A DNA stretch of 16,656 nt from Alphaproteobacteria bacterium. Lineage in GTDB: Bacteria; Pseudomonadota; Alphaproteobacteria; ATCC43930; CGMCC-115725. The notes beneath the pieces are model-generated. The model did not search any database, had not been told where the DNA came from, and saw only the letters and a program-made list of their open reading frames with translations. Position numbers and translations under genes: made by a program. The stretch covers positions 1 through 16,656 of the forward strand of contig JASHRZ010000747.1 of NCBI GenBank assembly GCA_030037055.1. Reading direction: 5' to 3'. How positions within the stretch are numbered: the stretch's first letter is position 1; the number at the start of each line of letters is the position of its first letter. Positions 7,450-16,635 of the stretch are shown here, one piece after another.

Positions 7450-8285
7450 CGCGCAGCGGGCCGCAGCGCGCGCACCAGATCCTCGGTCGCCGCGCGCTGC
7501 GCCGCCCAGCTCCTTCCCGCGACCAGCCCGCCATCGACCACGAGGTCGTGGCCGTTGACGAAGCTCGCGGCATCGCTCGCCAGGAAGAGCGCGGCGCGCG
7601 CGATATCGTCGGCCCGTCCGGCGCGCGGGATCGGGTGCCATTTAGCGAGCGCGCTTTCCAGCGGCGCCAGGCTCAGCGCCGCCTGACCTGGCGGCAGCTC
7701 CATCGCCTTGGCGAAGATCGGCGTGGCGATGCCGCCGGGCGAGATGCTGTTGGCGCGCACGCCCTTCTCGCCGAGCTCCATGGCGACGCAACGGGTGAAA
7801 TGGATCACCGCCGCCTTGGCGGCGCTATAGTCGTAGGGGCCGTAGCCGGCGCGCGATCCGGCGACGCTGCCCGTATTGATGATGCTGCCGGAGCCCTGGC
7901 GCAGCATCACCGCCGCCGCGTGCTTGGTGCCGAGCACGACGCCGTTCAGCACGACGGCGAGCGTGCGCTCGTATTGCGCCATGTCGAGGTCGGCGATGCC
8001 GCCGAAGCGGCCGGCGATGCCGGCATTGTTGACCATGCAGTCGAGCCGTCCAAAGAGGGCCACGGCGCCGGCCACCAGCGCGGCGACCTCCGCCTCCTCG
8101 GCGACATCGGTCTTGAGGAAGCGCGCCCTGGCGCCGAGGCTCGCCGCCAGCGCCTCGCCCTCCTCGGCGAAGGGGCTGGCGATGACCGTGCTGGCGCCCT
8201 CGGCGACGAAGAGTGCGGCGATGCCGGCGCCGATGCCGCTGGTGCCGCCGGCCACCACCGCGACTTTGCCGTCGAGAACCCCCAT
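7446..8285 (-). CDS. Short-chain dehydrogenase/reductase (SDR)
   Basis: This is a classical 279-residue SDR, an NAD(P)(H)-dependent oxidoreductase with a Rossmann fold. Visible motifs are the cofactor-binding AGGTSGIG near residues 12-19, NNAG, the catalytic Ser in NTGSVAG, YSAAK (catalytic Tyr and Lys), and SPGGIATP. The C-terminal NGHDLVVDGG motif is typical. An insert rich in Ala/Pro/Leu (about residues 198-222) lies in the substrate loop. The start MGVLDGKVAVV is chosen because the family begins here; upstream in-frame sequence overlaps the SH3 gene. The start lies 20 bases after the SH3 gene's stop, and the Ldh2 gene follows with a 4-base overlap, so the SDR and Ldh2 probably act in one catabolic pathway on hydroxy/keto compounds. 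Substrate unknown. Confidence 0.9.
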   Translation of the reverse strand: MGVLDGKVAVVAGGTSGIGAGIAALFVAEGASTVIASPFAEEGEALAASLGARARFLKTDVAEEAEVAALVAGAVALFGRLDCMVNNAGIAGRFGGIADLDMAQYERTLAVVLNGVVLGTKHAAAVMLRQGSGSIINTGSVAGSRAGYGPYDYSAAKAAVIHFTRCVAMELGEKGVRANSISPGGIATPIFAKAMELPPGQAALSLAPLESALAKWHPIPRAGRADDIARAALFLASDAASFVNGHDLVVDGGLVAGRSWAAQRAATEDLVRALRPAAR

Positions 8286-8305
8286 CGCCCGTCTCCCCGC
8301 GGTGC

Positions 8306-8824
8306 TTACGGCACCGGTTCCTCCGCGTACACCCCCCAGATCTCGCCGCGCCGGAGCCAGCCCTTGATGTCCTGCGCCTCGACGCGGCACCAGGCGCCGC
8401 GGCATTCCAACAGGCGGGCGATGACGCCGGGCTCGGCGCGCGCTACCGCGGGCGAGGCGCGGTCGGCATCGGCTCGGAGCGTGCGGGTCTCGCCGGTGAC
8501 GATGACGGTGCGCGTGCCCGTCACCATGCGCTGATGCACCCAGCCGACGCTGCCCTGCGAATCCCGGATCTTGCGCCAAACATCGAACTCCTGGACGATC
8601 TCCACCGGCAGCCCCTTCTTGGTCAGCACCCAGTCGATCGGGTATTGCTCGCCCGGGCCGCTGCGCAGGTTGACCTCATCGGCGCGCAGGCTGACGAAGC
8701 GCGGCACCGGCAATGCCTGCACGGCCGCGCTGACATGCAAGGCGAGGCCGTGCAACAGGGCGAGCAACGCCAGCCACCTGGGCACGCGTAGGACGGGAAA
8801 GCGGCGGCGGGACGGGCTCTGCAC
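8306..8824 (-). CDS. Exported bacterial SH3-domain protein
   Basis: This 172-residue protein starts with an Arg-rich stretch and a hydrophobic segment (about residues 16-35, ending in HVSAAVQA), a typical Sec signal peptide, so it should be periplasmic. Two bacterial SH3 repeats follow: one around VNLRSGPGEQYPIDWVL to GWVHQRM (about 45-105), and a second from TRTLRAD to IKGWLRRGEIWGVY (about 113-165), holding two cysteines (LECRGAWCRV). SH3b domains often bind peptidoglycan or peptides; the exact role is unknown. The start is a GTG; no ATG is available in frame upstream. From memory, such genes lie divergent from a 2-hydroxyacid dehydrogenase gene in many alphaproteobacteria; here one lies 1.6 kb away beyond an amidase pseudogene. 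Confidence 0.82.
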   Translation of the reverse strand: MQSPSRRRFPVLRVPRWLALLALLHGLALHVSAAVQALPVPRFVSLRADEVNLRSGPGEQYPIDWVLTKKGLPVEIVQEFDVWRKIRDSQGSVGWVHQRMVTGTRTVIVTGETRTLRADADRASPAVARAEPGVIARLLECRGAWCRVEAQDIKGWLRRGEIWGVYAEEPVP

Positions 8825-8936
8825 GAACTCATGCTCTAAACCCGCCGATTCCTCGGGTCAAGCCGGACGCGTAGAGGGTATCGGGGCGTCCTTGCCGAGG
8901 GCGGCCGTCTGCCGGTCCACGCGGACTGCGTGTTAG

Positions 8937-10297
8937 GCTCAAGACGGGCTCGCCCTGGGCGAGCTGGTACGGCGCGGCGAGGTTCGCGCGAGCGATCTGC
9001 TCGAGACGGCGATCGCGCGGCCTGAGGCCGTCACTCCGCAAATCAACGCCATCATCTATCGCTTCTATGACCAGGCGCGTCGGCGGCGTTCTTCAAGCCT
9101 GCAACCGAGCCCTTTGCCGGCGTGCCGCTGCTGCTCAAGGAAATCCTCGGCGATTGCGCGGGCGCGCCGACGCGCTATGCCTCGGGTTTCGTCCCGGCGG
9201 TTCCCGCGGCGGTGGACTCATATGTCGTCGCAAGACTGAAACGCGCTGGCTTCATCCCTTTCGCCAAGACCAATGCGCCGGAATTTGATCTGCCGCCGGT
9301 CACCGAGCCCAAACTCTACGGCCCCGCGCGCAACCAATGCGACCTTGCCCGCACTCCGGGCAGATCCTCGGGGGGGTCGGCGGCAGCCGTGGCCGCTGGA
9401 GTGGTGCCGGTAGTGCATGCCAATGACGGCGGCGGCTCGATCCGCATCCCGGCGGCGTGCTGTGGCCTGGACGGCCTGAAGCCGACGCGCGGACGCACCT
9501 CGCTCGGGCCGCTCATCGGCAATATCATGAACGGTCTCGTCGTCCAGCATGTGGTGACCCGCAGCCTGCGCGACAGCGCTGCCGCGCGCGACGCCGTTGC
9601 GGCCCTTTCTCGCCGCGCTCGGCGAGAGGCCCCGCCGTTGCCCATCGCCTTCAGCGCCCGCTCGCCCTAGAGCGGCGCGCTCGATGCCGAGATCGCGGCC
9701 GCCACCGAGGCGACGGCGACGTGGTGCGCCGATCTCGGCCACGCGGTCGAGGAGGCCGACGTCGATTTGAAGATGATGGAGCTCGGGGCGGCCTTTCTCG
9801 CCATCTACGCGGCCCCTCTCGCCGCGACGATCGACACCGTGGCGCGGCTCGCGGCCGCAGCCCGCGCGCGGAAGATTTCGGAGCGATGACGTGGAACTTC
9901 TATCAGTTCGGCCGCGCTGTCCCCGGCAGCCAGTATCCGACGGCGGTCGGCGCGTTGCAGCAAGCGGGCCGCACCTCCGCCGCGTTCTTCGAGCGCCGCG
10001 ACATCGGACTGACGCCGAGCCTGCCCGCCGCCGCTTGCGGTCGGGCTGATCGATTTCAATGATCCCAAGGCGACCCTGGCCGATCCGCGCATCGCGGGTT
10101 TTGCCATTACAATCCGCTCTATCATCTTTCCGCCCTGCCGGCGATCTCTTTGCCGCTGCAAGTCTCGGCAGCGGGTCTGCCGATCGGCATGTTGTTCGGC
10201 GCGCAAGTACGGCGAAGAGGCGCTTTTGCTGCAGCTTGCCGGCGAGCTCGAAGCCGCGCGGCCCTGGAGCGGCCGGCGGCCGACGCTCGCCGATTAG
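8937..10297 (+). pseudogene. Amidase-signature enzyme, broken by frameshifts and a nonsense codon
   Basis: Pieces of one amidase (amidase-signature family, resembling 6-aminohexanoate-cyclic-dimer hydrolase-type enzymes) can be read in order through shifting frames. ALGELVRRGEVRASDLLE to INAIIYRFYDQAR lies at about 8946-9078. The next piece, 9086 to about 9850, holds the catalytic Lys in LLLKEILG, the cis-Ser in GRSSGGSAAAVA, and the nucleophile Ser in GGGSIRIPA. Then come DFGAMTWNFYQFGRA, PLAVGLIDFNDPKATLADPR, HYNPLYHLSALPAISLPLQ and a C-terminal tail ending at TAG 10295. I count five frameshifts (near 9080, 9850, 10033, 10101, 10204) and one in-frame TAG (9668-9670) where family members probably have Trp. 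No start codon is left: TAG at 8934 precedes the readable part. Around 100 bases before it (8833-8936) hold nothing I recognise. Active-site residues survive, so decay is fairly recent, unless the breaks are assembly errors. Confidence 0.85.
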
Positions 10298-10390
10298 CGC
10301 CGCGCCACCCCCTTCGCCGAGGCTGGACACCCGCGGCGGCGCTTGGTATGGGCTTGGCAGGGGCCGGGAACGGCCCGGGATGAGGGAGCC

Positions 10391-11377
10391 ATGCCGTCGA
10401 AGAAGCCGCTGGTCATCGTCACGCGCAAGCTGCCCGACGTGATCGAGACGCGGATGATGGAGCTGTTCGATACGCGGCTCAACCTCGACGACACGCCGCT
10501 GACCCAGCCGCAGCTGGTCGCGGCGGTGCAGCAGGCCGACGTGCTGGTACCGACCATCACCGACCGTATCGACGCCGCCGTGCTGGCCCAGGCGGGGCCG
10601 CGTCTCAAGCTCATCGCCTCCTTCGGCACCGGCGTCGATCACATCGACATTGCCAGCGCGCGCACGCGCGGCATCACCGTCACCAACACGCCCGCGGTGC
10701 TGACCGAAGACACGGCCGACATGACGATGGCGCTGATCCTGGCGGCGTCGCGCCGGCTGGCCGAGGGCGAGCGGCTGATCCGTGAAGGCAGATGGACCGG
10801 ATGGGGGCCGACCTCGATGCTCGGCCATCGCCTCTGGGGCAAGCGACTGGGCATCGTCGGCATGGGACGCATCGGCCAGGCGGTGGCGCGCCGCGCGCGC
10901 GGCTTCGGTCTTTCCATCCACTACCACAACCGCCGCCGCGTGCCGGAGACGATCGAGCAGGAGCTCGAGGCGACGTTCTGGGAGAGCCTCGACCAGATGC
11001 TGGCGCGGGTCGACATCGTCTCGGTCAACTGCCCGCACACGCCAGCAACCTACCATCTGCTTTCGGCGCGGCGGCTCAAGCTGCTGCGGCCGCACTGCGT
11101 CATCGTCAACACCTCGCGCGGCGAGGTGATCGACGAGGACGCGCTGACGCGCATGCTGATGACCCGCGAGATCGCCGGCGCCGGCCTCGACGTCTTCGAG
11201 CACGAGCCCGCGGTGAACCCGAAGCTGCTTAAGCTCGACAATGTCGTGCTGCTGCCGCATATGGGCTCGGCCACCATCGAGGGCCGCATTGACATGGGCG
11301 AGAAAGTCATCATCAACATCAAGACCTTCGCCGACGGCCACCGCCCGCCCGACCGCGTGCTCGAGACGATGCTGTAA
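10391..11377 (+). CDS. D-2-hydroxyacid dehydrogenase (glyoxylate/hydroxypyruvate reductase type)
   Basis: This intact 328-residue enzyme belongs to the D-isomer-specific 2-hydroxyacid dehydrogenases and probably reduces glyoxylate or hydroxypyruvate (D-glycerate dehydrogenase activity) with NAD(P)H. The cofactor site is G157-x-G159-x2-G162 in IVGMGRIGQA. The catalytic triad is complete: R243 in NTSRGEVID, E272 in DVFEHEP and H290 in LLPHMGSAT. The substrate-domain motif SFGTGVDHID is also present. After the dinucleotide motif the loop ends in HNRRRVP, whose arginines would favour NADPH; this is inference. ATG 10391 has GAGGGAG at 10382-10388. An in-frame upstream extension to 10343 lacks family similarity. 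Both neighbours are pseudogenes, while this gene shows no damage, implying selection. Confidence 0.93.
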   Translation: MPSKKPLVIVTRKLPDVIETRMMELFDTRLNLDDTPLTQPQLVAAVQQADVLVPTITDRIDAAVLAQAGPRLKLIASFGTGVDHIDIASARTRGITVTNTPAVLTEDTADMTMALILAASRRLAEGERLIREGRWTGWGPTSMLGHRLWGKRLGIVGMGRIGQAVARRARGFGLSIHYHNRRRVPETIEQELEATFWESLDQMLARVDIVSVNCPHTPATYHLLSARRLKLLRPHCVIVNTSRGEVIDEDALTRMLMTREIAGAGLDVFEHEPAVNPKLLKLDNVVLLPHMGSATIEGRIDMGEKVIINIKTFADGHRPPDRVLETML

Positions 11378-11385
11378 GCCGGCGC

Positions 11386-13153
11386 TCAGCGGATGAAGAG
11401 ACCGAGCAGCGCCAGCGCCTGATCCGGGCTCACCCGCGACAGCGACATCAGCGTGCCCAGCGCCACCGGCTTGGGCGGCGCCAGGATCAGCGTCAGGCTC
11501 TTCGGCCGGCGCAGGAATTCCGCGATGGCGTCGAAGCTCGCCAGCAGCTCGGGCTTGCCGGCAAAGCCGCTGCGCTGCGCCTCGAGGGTGCCCAGCAGCG
11601 CCTCGCGCTTGCTCGACATCGCCACCCCGTCCAGCCGGCGTGGAATAGGCGGTCGATCAGCGACGCGTCGTCATAGCGCAGCTCGAGATGCGCCAGCTCC
11701 GCCTCCAGTATCCGCGCTGAGATCGCGGCCGTGTCGCGCACATCGAAAACGGCGGGATGGTGCTCGAACCGCAGCGACAGCGTGAGCGCGCGAGCCTCAT
11801 GCGCGGTGAGCATCTGGCTCCCCTCGAGCGCCCCTTCGGCCGCGTCGTAGCGTGCTGCCTTCGTAATCGAGCACAAGCGCGGTGTCGCTCACGGCGGTCA
11901 AGGGCGGCGCGAGGGTCGCACGCACCAGCACGGGCCCGATCTTGAAATGCACGCCGCGGGGATCGCCGAGCCCGCCCTCCATGGCAAACTCTGCTTCCTT
12001 GATCCCGAGCTCCGCTGCCGCCTTCTCGCCGAGCGAGACATCGCCGACATGCAGACGGTCGACGAAGATTCGCGGCAGGCCGAGCGGCATCGCGTTGTGG
12101 CCATAGGCGAGGCCGGCAAGGTCCAGAGAACCGAGATGACCGATGCCGCGCGCTCTTCAAAGCCAGGGTCGGCGAGCCGGCCGAGGCTGCCTGGCTGCAC
12201 CCCGTCCAGAGCGAGGTGCGCCAAGCTGAGACGGGTGTCTGCCGCCCGAACGGACGTCAAGGGTTGTTGAGCTCGAACCGGTCGAGGCTCAGCCCCCCGA
12301 GCGTGCTCGCAGGGTCCGACGCGGATGCGGCTGAAGGCGACCAGGCGCCGGGACAGGCCTGCAATCCCGCCAGACTCACGCCGTCGGCGGTGACGATGCC
12401 CGCGGCGACCGTGACGGTGAGCGTCGCTACGCTCAGCGTGTCGATGAGCGCCGTCATCTTCTCGCCTTGCGCCGTCCCAGCGGTCTGGCGCAAGGCGAGC
12501 ATATCGACACCCGTCATGTGAAGTTCGCCGATCTCGATGCGCGCGGTGTCGACATCGAGAAGGCCGGCTCCGGCCAAGACGCCCTTGGCAGCGGAGAGAG
12601 AGGCGCAGCGGCCCTTGTCGAGATGCTCGACGGCAAGCGTCGCGAAAGTGGCGTCGCGGTCGCCCGCCTCGTTCCACAGATGCGTTTCGCTCAGTTCCAG
12701 CCGATCGGCCGAGAAACGCTCGAGCGCCTCGGCGGCGCCATCGGGGATCGCCGCCTCCCTGCCGGCAAGCCTGACACCGGTCAGCGCCAGCGCCGTGGCG
12801 CTTTCGTGGAAGTCCGCAGTTGCCAGCTCGACCTCCTACGCGCGGAGGGCGGCCAACCGATCGCCGCCGCCGAAGAGAAACCCGGCCCGCCGCCGTCGAT
12901 CTCGATTTTCGCGGCGCTGAGCGACCGCAGCGCCAGCCAAGCGCTCTCGACGGTGAGGTCGTCGATCTCGAGCTGGCCGTCAAGATTGCGTAACGCACCG
13001 CGCCATGGCTTGCTGTGGTGAAGGGCGGAGCGGCGAGCCAGATATCGACCTGATGCGCGATCCAGCCCCGCGCGAGAAATCCGGCGCCCGCGGCGAAAGC
13101 GCCGAGGAAATGGTCGCGCCGGCCAGGCCGACGACCAGTGTCTTGGACTTCAT
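11386..13153 (-). pseudogene. Large unrecognised gene, broken by many frameshifts
   Basis: An originally about 590-residue protein can be traced on the minus strand through changing frames. It starts at ATG 13153 (MKSKTLVVGLAGATI, continuing in the next frame as FLGAFAAGAGFLARGW), an N-terminal signal or membrane anchor. The rest looks like a repetitive, beta-rich protein with many segments of alternating hydrophobic strands (IEIDG, VELATADFHESATALALTGVRLAG, ARIEIGELHMTGVDML, LAHLALDGVQ, IFVDRLHVGDVSLGEKAA, LELRYDDASLIDRLF) and ends LRRPKSLTLILAPPKPVALG...GLFIR. Shifts lie near 13108, 13020, 12879, 12262, 12148, 11856 and 11635, with in-frame TAG at 12836-12838. The style is reminiscent of AsmA-like or other envelope proteins but I cannot name a family. 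It lies after moeB on the same strand, and its end converges with the 2-hydroxyacid dehydrogenase gene eight bases away. Confidence 0.7.
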
Positions 13154-13199
13154 GCGGGGCTCCACAGAGCGTGGTTCTGCCGACTTAAACGGCGCTGAT

Positions 13200-13232
13200 C
13201 GGCAATTCCGTCGCGCGCAGATAAAATTGCCG
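13200..13232. repeat. Inverted repeat between moeB and the pseudogene
   Basis: CGGCAATT (13200-13207) and AATTGCCG (13225-13232) form perfect 8-bp arms around a 17-base spacer. It begins six bases past the moeB stop on the minus strand. It could form a hairpin after moeB or be an operator for the decayed downstream gene. No T-tract follows on the minus strand, so a classical terminator is doubtful. Confidence 0.4.
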
Positions 13233-13238
13233 GGATTG

Positions 13239-13994
13239 TCAGGCGCAGGTCGGGCAGCGGGGGTCGCGGGGCAGCTTTATCTTGTGAAAGCCGGCGCGCA
13301 GCGCGTCGTACATCAGGAGCTGACCCGAAAGGCTCTCGCCGAGGTCCAGCAGCTCCTTCAGCACCTCGGTCGCCTGCAAAGTGCCGATGACGCCCGCCAC
13401 TGCCCCCAAAATGCCCGCGGTCTCGCAGCGCGGGACCAGATCGGGCGGCGGCGGCTCGCGGAAGAGACAGCGATAGCAGGGATGGGGCGGGCCGAGATAA
13501 GCTTTGAAGGTCGAGAGCTGGCCGTCGAAGCGCGAGAGCGCGGCCGCCACCAGGGTGCGGCGCTCGGAAAAGCAGACATCGTTGAGGAGATAGCGCGTGG
13601 CGAAATTGTCGCTGCCATCGGCGACAATGTCGTAGCCGCGCACCAACGCTGCGGCATTGGCAGCCTCGAGCCGGACGGCGTGCGTCTCGACCCGAATCTC
13701 AGGGTTGATCGCCGCCAGCGTGTCGCGCGCGCTCTCGACCTTGGCGACGCCAATGCGCGTCGTCGGATGGACGATCTGGCGTTGCAGGTTCGAGAGATCG
13801 ACCGTGTCGTCATCGACGACACCCAGCGTGCCGATGCCGGCGGCAGCGAGGTAAATCAGCAGCGGCGAGCCGAGCCCTCCCGCTCCCACCACCAGCACGC
13901 GCGCTCTCATCAACCTCGCCTGCCCCTCTTCTCCGACCTCGTCGAGGATGAGATGGCGGGCGTATCGCTCGAATTGCGCGTCGGTCAGCTTCAT
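13239..13994 (-). CDS. moeB: MoeB/ThiF-type sulfur-carrier adenylyltransferase
   Basis: This 251-residue protein is a HesA/MoeB/ThiF family E1-like enzyme that adenylates the C-terminal glycine of a sulfur-carrier protein such as MoaD, for molybdopterin synthesis. Visible: FERYARHLILDEVG at the N-terminus, the nucleotide loop G37-A-G-G-L-G42, the arginine-finger motif NLQRQ, DGSDNFATRYLLND, and two zinc-binding pairs C173-x2-C176 and C247-x2-C250. RCETAGILG holds the conserved family cysteine. There is no rhodanese domain, unlike MoeZ. It follows cysK by 31 bases and ends the dut-to-moeB run. No MoaD, ThiS or other carrier is encoded in the window, so whether it serves molybdopterin, thiamine or cysteine synthesis cannot be decided; the cysK context makes a sulfur-assimilation role worth considering. 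Confidence 0.88.
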   Translation of the reverse strand: MKLTDAQFERYARHLILDEVGEEGQARLMRARVLVVGAGGLGSPLLIYLAAAGIGTLGVVDDDTVDLSNLQRQIVHPTTRIGVAKVESARDTLAAINPEIRVETHAVRLEAANAAALVRGYDIVADGSDNFATRYLLNDVCFSERRTLVAAALSRFDGQLSTFKAYLGPPHPCYRCLFREPPPPDLVPRCETAGILGAVAGVIGTLQATEVLKELLDLGESLSGQLLMYDALRAGFHKIKLPRDPRCPTCA

Positions 13995-14025
13995 GGAAAG
14001 TCGGGCAAGGTTCGGACCACCGCCC

Positions 14026-15018
<993 letters not shown>

Positions 15019-15061
15019 CGCTCCTCCACAACGCGGCAGCCTTGCCCCGATGCCGGCGGTT

Positions 15062-15703
15062 CTAGGCGCTTTTGCCCTGAGTCGCAACGCCCCCCGGGTC
15101 CGGCAGGAGCAGGGCGCCTTCGGCGACGCGGCGCAGCGTGTCGACGAAGAATTGCGGCTCCAGCGCCTCGATGCGCCGCGCCAGCGTCTCCGGCGTGTCG
15201 CCGGGCTCGATAGCGACGTCGCGTGCGGCGAGCGTGGGCCCATGATCGTATTCCTCGTCGACGAGGTGGATGGTGATGCCGCTCAGGCGCTCGCCGGCAG
15301 CGATCACCGCTTCATGGACGCGGCGGCCGTACATGCCGCGCCCGCCATAGGCCGGCAGCCTGCCCGGATGGATGTTGAGGATGCGGCCGCGATAGCGCGC
15401 CAGCGTGAGCGGGCCGAGCTTCCGGAGATAGCCCGACAGCACCACCAGCTCGGCACCGCGCGCGGCCAGGGTCTCGGCGATGGCGCGGTCGGCCGCCTCG
15501 GCGCTGCCGAGCCTGGTCCGGCTGAGATGATAGGCGGGAATGCCCAGCGCCTTCGCGTAGGCAAGCGCCGGTGCATCGGCATTGTTGGAGATGACGACGC
15601 AGGCGCTGGCGCGCAACGTGCCCTGGGCGATGGCGTCGAGGATCGCCTTCATGCTGCTGCCGCTATGGGAGGCGAGAAAGCCGAGCTTCAAACCACCGCG
15701 CAT
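15062..15703 (-). CDS. purN: Phosphoribosylglycinamide formyltransferase-like protein (PurN family)
   Basis: This 213-residue protein has the PurN fold: an N-terminal LGFLASHSGSSMKAIL loop (phosphate-binding, equivalent to the GSGSN loop), VISNNADAPALAYA, the catalytic N110-x-H112 in ILNIHPG and D153 in VDEEYDHGP. GAR formyltransferase transfers a formyl group from 10-formyltetrahydrofolate in purine synthesis. The stretch PAYGGRGMYGRRVHEA differs from E. coli PurN and matches a subgroup I recall from Bacteroidetes and other bacteria. purM, the usual neighbour, is not adjacent. It lies 26 bases after the rrf2 gene and 43 before cysK, so it is in the same run. It may be the main PurN or a formyltransferase paralogue with another substrate. 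ATG 15703 is the first start and fits the family length. Confidence 0.8.
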   Translation of the reverse strand: MRGGLKLGFLASHSGSSMKAILDAIAQGTLRASACVVISNNADAPALAYAKALGIPAYHLSRTRLGSAEAADRAIAETLAARGAELVVLSGYLRKLGPLTLARYRGRILNIHPGRLPAYGGRGMYGRRVHEAVIAAGERLSGITIHLVDEEYDHGPTLAARDVAIEPGDTPETLARRIEALEPQFFVDTLRRVAEGALLLPDPGGVATQGKSA

Positions 15704-15729
15704 CGCAGGCTGACCCCTGATACGAGGAA

Positions 15730-16185
15730 CTAGATCGTGTAGTCGAATCGGCTGGCGTACTCGCCGGCGACGCCGGCCTGATGGGCGCGAGTGCAGAGTT
15801 CCTCGATGGTGAGGTTGTCGAGGCGCTGCATCAGCTGCTCCTGCAGCTCGAGCCAGAGCGGCCGCACCACCTTGTGGCCGAGTTCGGCGCCGCCATCGGT
15901 CTCGATCGGATCCTCGCTGCTCTCTAGCGAGCGCACGATGCGCACGATCTCGCCGAGGGTGATGCGGCGGCGCTCGCGCGCCAGGCGATAGCCGCCGCGC
16001 GGGCCGCGCACCCCCAGCAGCACGCCTTCGCGCACGAGCTGCTGCAGGACCTGCTCGAGATAGCGGCGCGGGATGCCCTGCCGGCGCGTGATCTCGCTGG
16101 ACTGCACTGGCATCGTGCCGGCGTTGTAGGCGATGTCGAGCACCGCCTCGATAGCGAAGAGCAGCTTCTTGGTGAGCCGCAGCAA
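15730..16185 (-). CDS. Rrf2-family transcriptional regulator lacking Fe-S cysteines
   Basis: This 151-residue protein is an Rrf2-type winged-helix regulator: LTKKLLFAIEAVLDIA at the start, the HTH around SSEITRRQGIPRRYLEQVLQ, the wing in GVRGPRGGYRLARERRRITLGEIV, and a C-terminal dimer helix LWLELQEQLMQRLDNLTIEEL. IscR, NsrR and RirA carry three clustered cysteines; here the only cysteine is C131, so an Fe-S sensor is unlikely. Because cysK lies two genes downstream, a CymR-like role in cysteine control is a reasonable guess. The start is TTG at 16185, directly after the TGA of dut and in the same frame; no other start lies upstream in frame, and the next Met would cut off the HTH. Confidence 0.88.
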   Translation of the reverse strand: MLRLTKKLLFAIEAVLDIAYNAGTMPVQSSEITRRQGIPRRYLEQVLQQLVREGVLLGVRGPRGGYRLARERRRITLGEIVRIVRSLESSEDPIETDGGAELGHKVVRPLWLELQEQLMQRLDNLTIEELCTRAHQAGVAGEYASRFDYTI

Positions 16186-16635
16186 TCAGCGCCCCGTCGA
16201 GCCAAATCCGCCGGCGCCGCGTGCACTCGCCGGCAACGCGGTGACGCGCTCGAACGCGACTCGGATCACGGGCGCCACCACGAGCTGGGCAATGCGCTCG
16301 CCGCGGGCGATCGTGACGGGCTCGCTGCCGAGATTGGCGAGGATGACGCGGACCTCGCCGCGGTAGTCGGCATCGATCGTCCCGGGACTGTTGAGCACGG
16401 CGAGCCCGTAGCGGAGCGCCAGGCCCGAGCGCGGCCGCAGCTGCGCCTCGAGGCCCTCGGGCAGGGCGAGCGCGATGCCGGTGGGCACGGCGACGCGCGC
16501 CCCGGGGCCCAGCACCAGCGGCTCGTCCAGCGCTGCGACAAGATCGACGCCGGCGCTGCCCGGCGTGGCATAGGCAGGCAGCGGCAGCCCGTCGCCATGG
16601 GGCAGCACTTGCACGGCGACGGCCACGACGGTCAT
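16186..16635 (-). CDS. dut: dUTP diphosphatase (dUTPase)
   Basis: This 149-residue homotrimeric dUTPase hydrolyses dUTP to dUMP and pyrophosphate, keeping uracil out of DNA. All five motifs are present: I at about 24-33 (TPGSAGVDLV), II at 67-73 (RPRSGLA), III at 81-95 (LNSPGTIDADYRGEV, with catalytic D88 and the uracil-stacking Y91), IV around 113-119 (RIAQLVV) and V at 140-148 (GAGGFGSTG). Length is exactly as expected. ATG 16635 overlaps the stop of the upstream gene as ATGA. Its own TGA is followed without gap by the TTG start of rrf2. It heads the visible part of the minus-strand run; the promoter must lie to the right of the window. Confidence 0.97.
   Translation of the reverse strand: MTVVAVAVQVLPHGDGLPLPAYATPGSAGVDLVAALDEPLVLGPGARVAVPTGIALALPEGLEAQLRPRSGLALRYGLAVLNSPGTIDADYRGEVRVILANLGSEPVTIARGERIAQLVVAPVIRVAFERVTALPASARGAGGFGSTGR

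Noticed and set aside
9368..9378. Run of seven G inside the amidase remnant, considered as a programmed frameshift site
   Set aside because: The frame is the same on both sides of the run, so nothing is shifted there; the real frameshifts are elsewhere and too many for a programmed event.
9218..11341. Very long minus-strand frame, 707 codons, spanning the amidase remnant and the 2-hydroxyacid dehydrogenase
   Set aside because: Its strand opposes a complete catalytic dehydrogenase and a traceable amidase; the translated product is low-complexity and Arg-rich.
11882..13021. Several plus-strand frames of 70-180 codons over the second pseudogene
   Set aside because: They show no domain and no plausible ribosome binding sites, whereas minus-strand fragments join into one protein.
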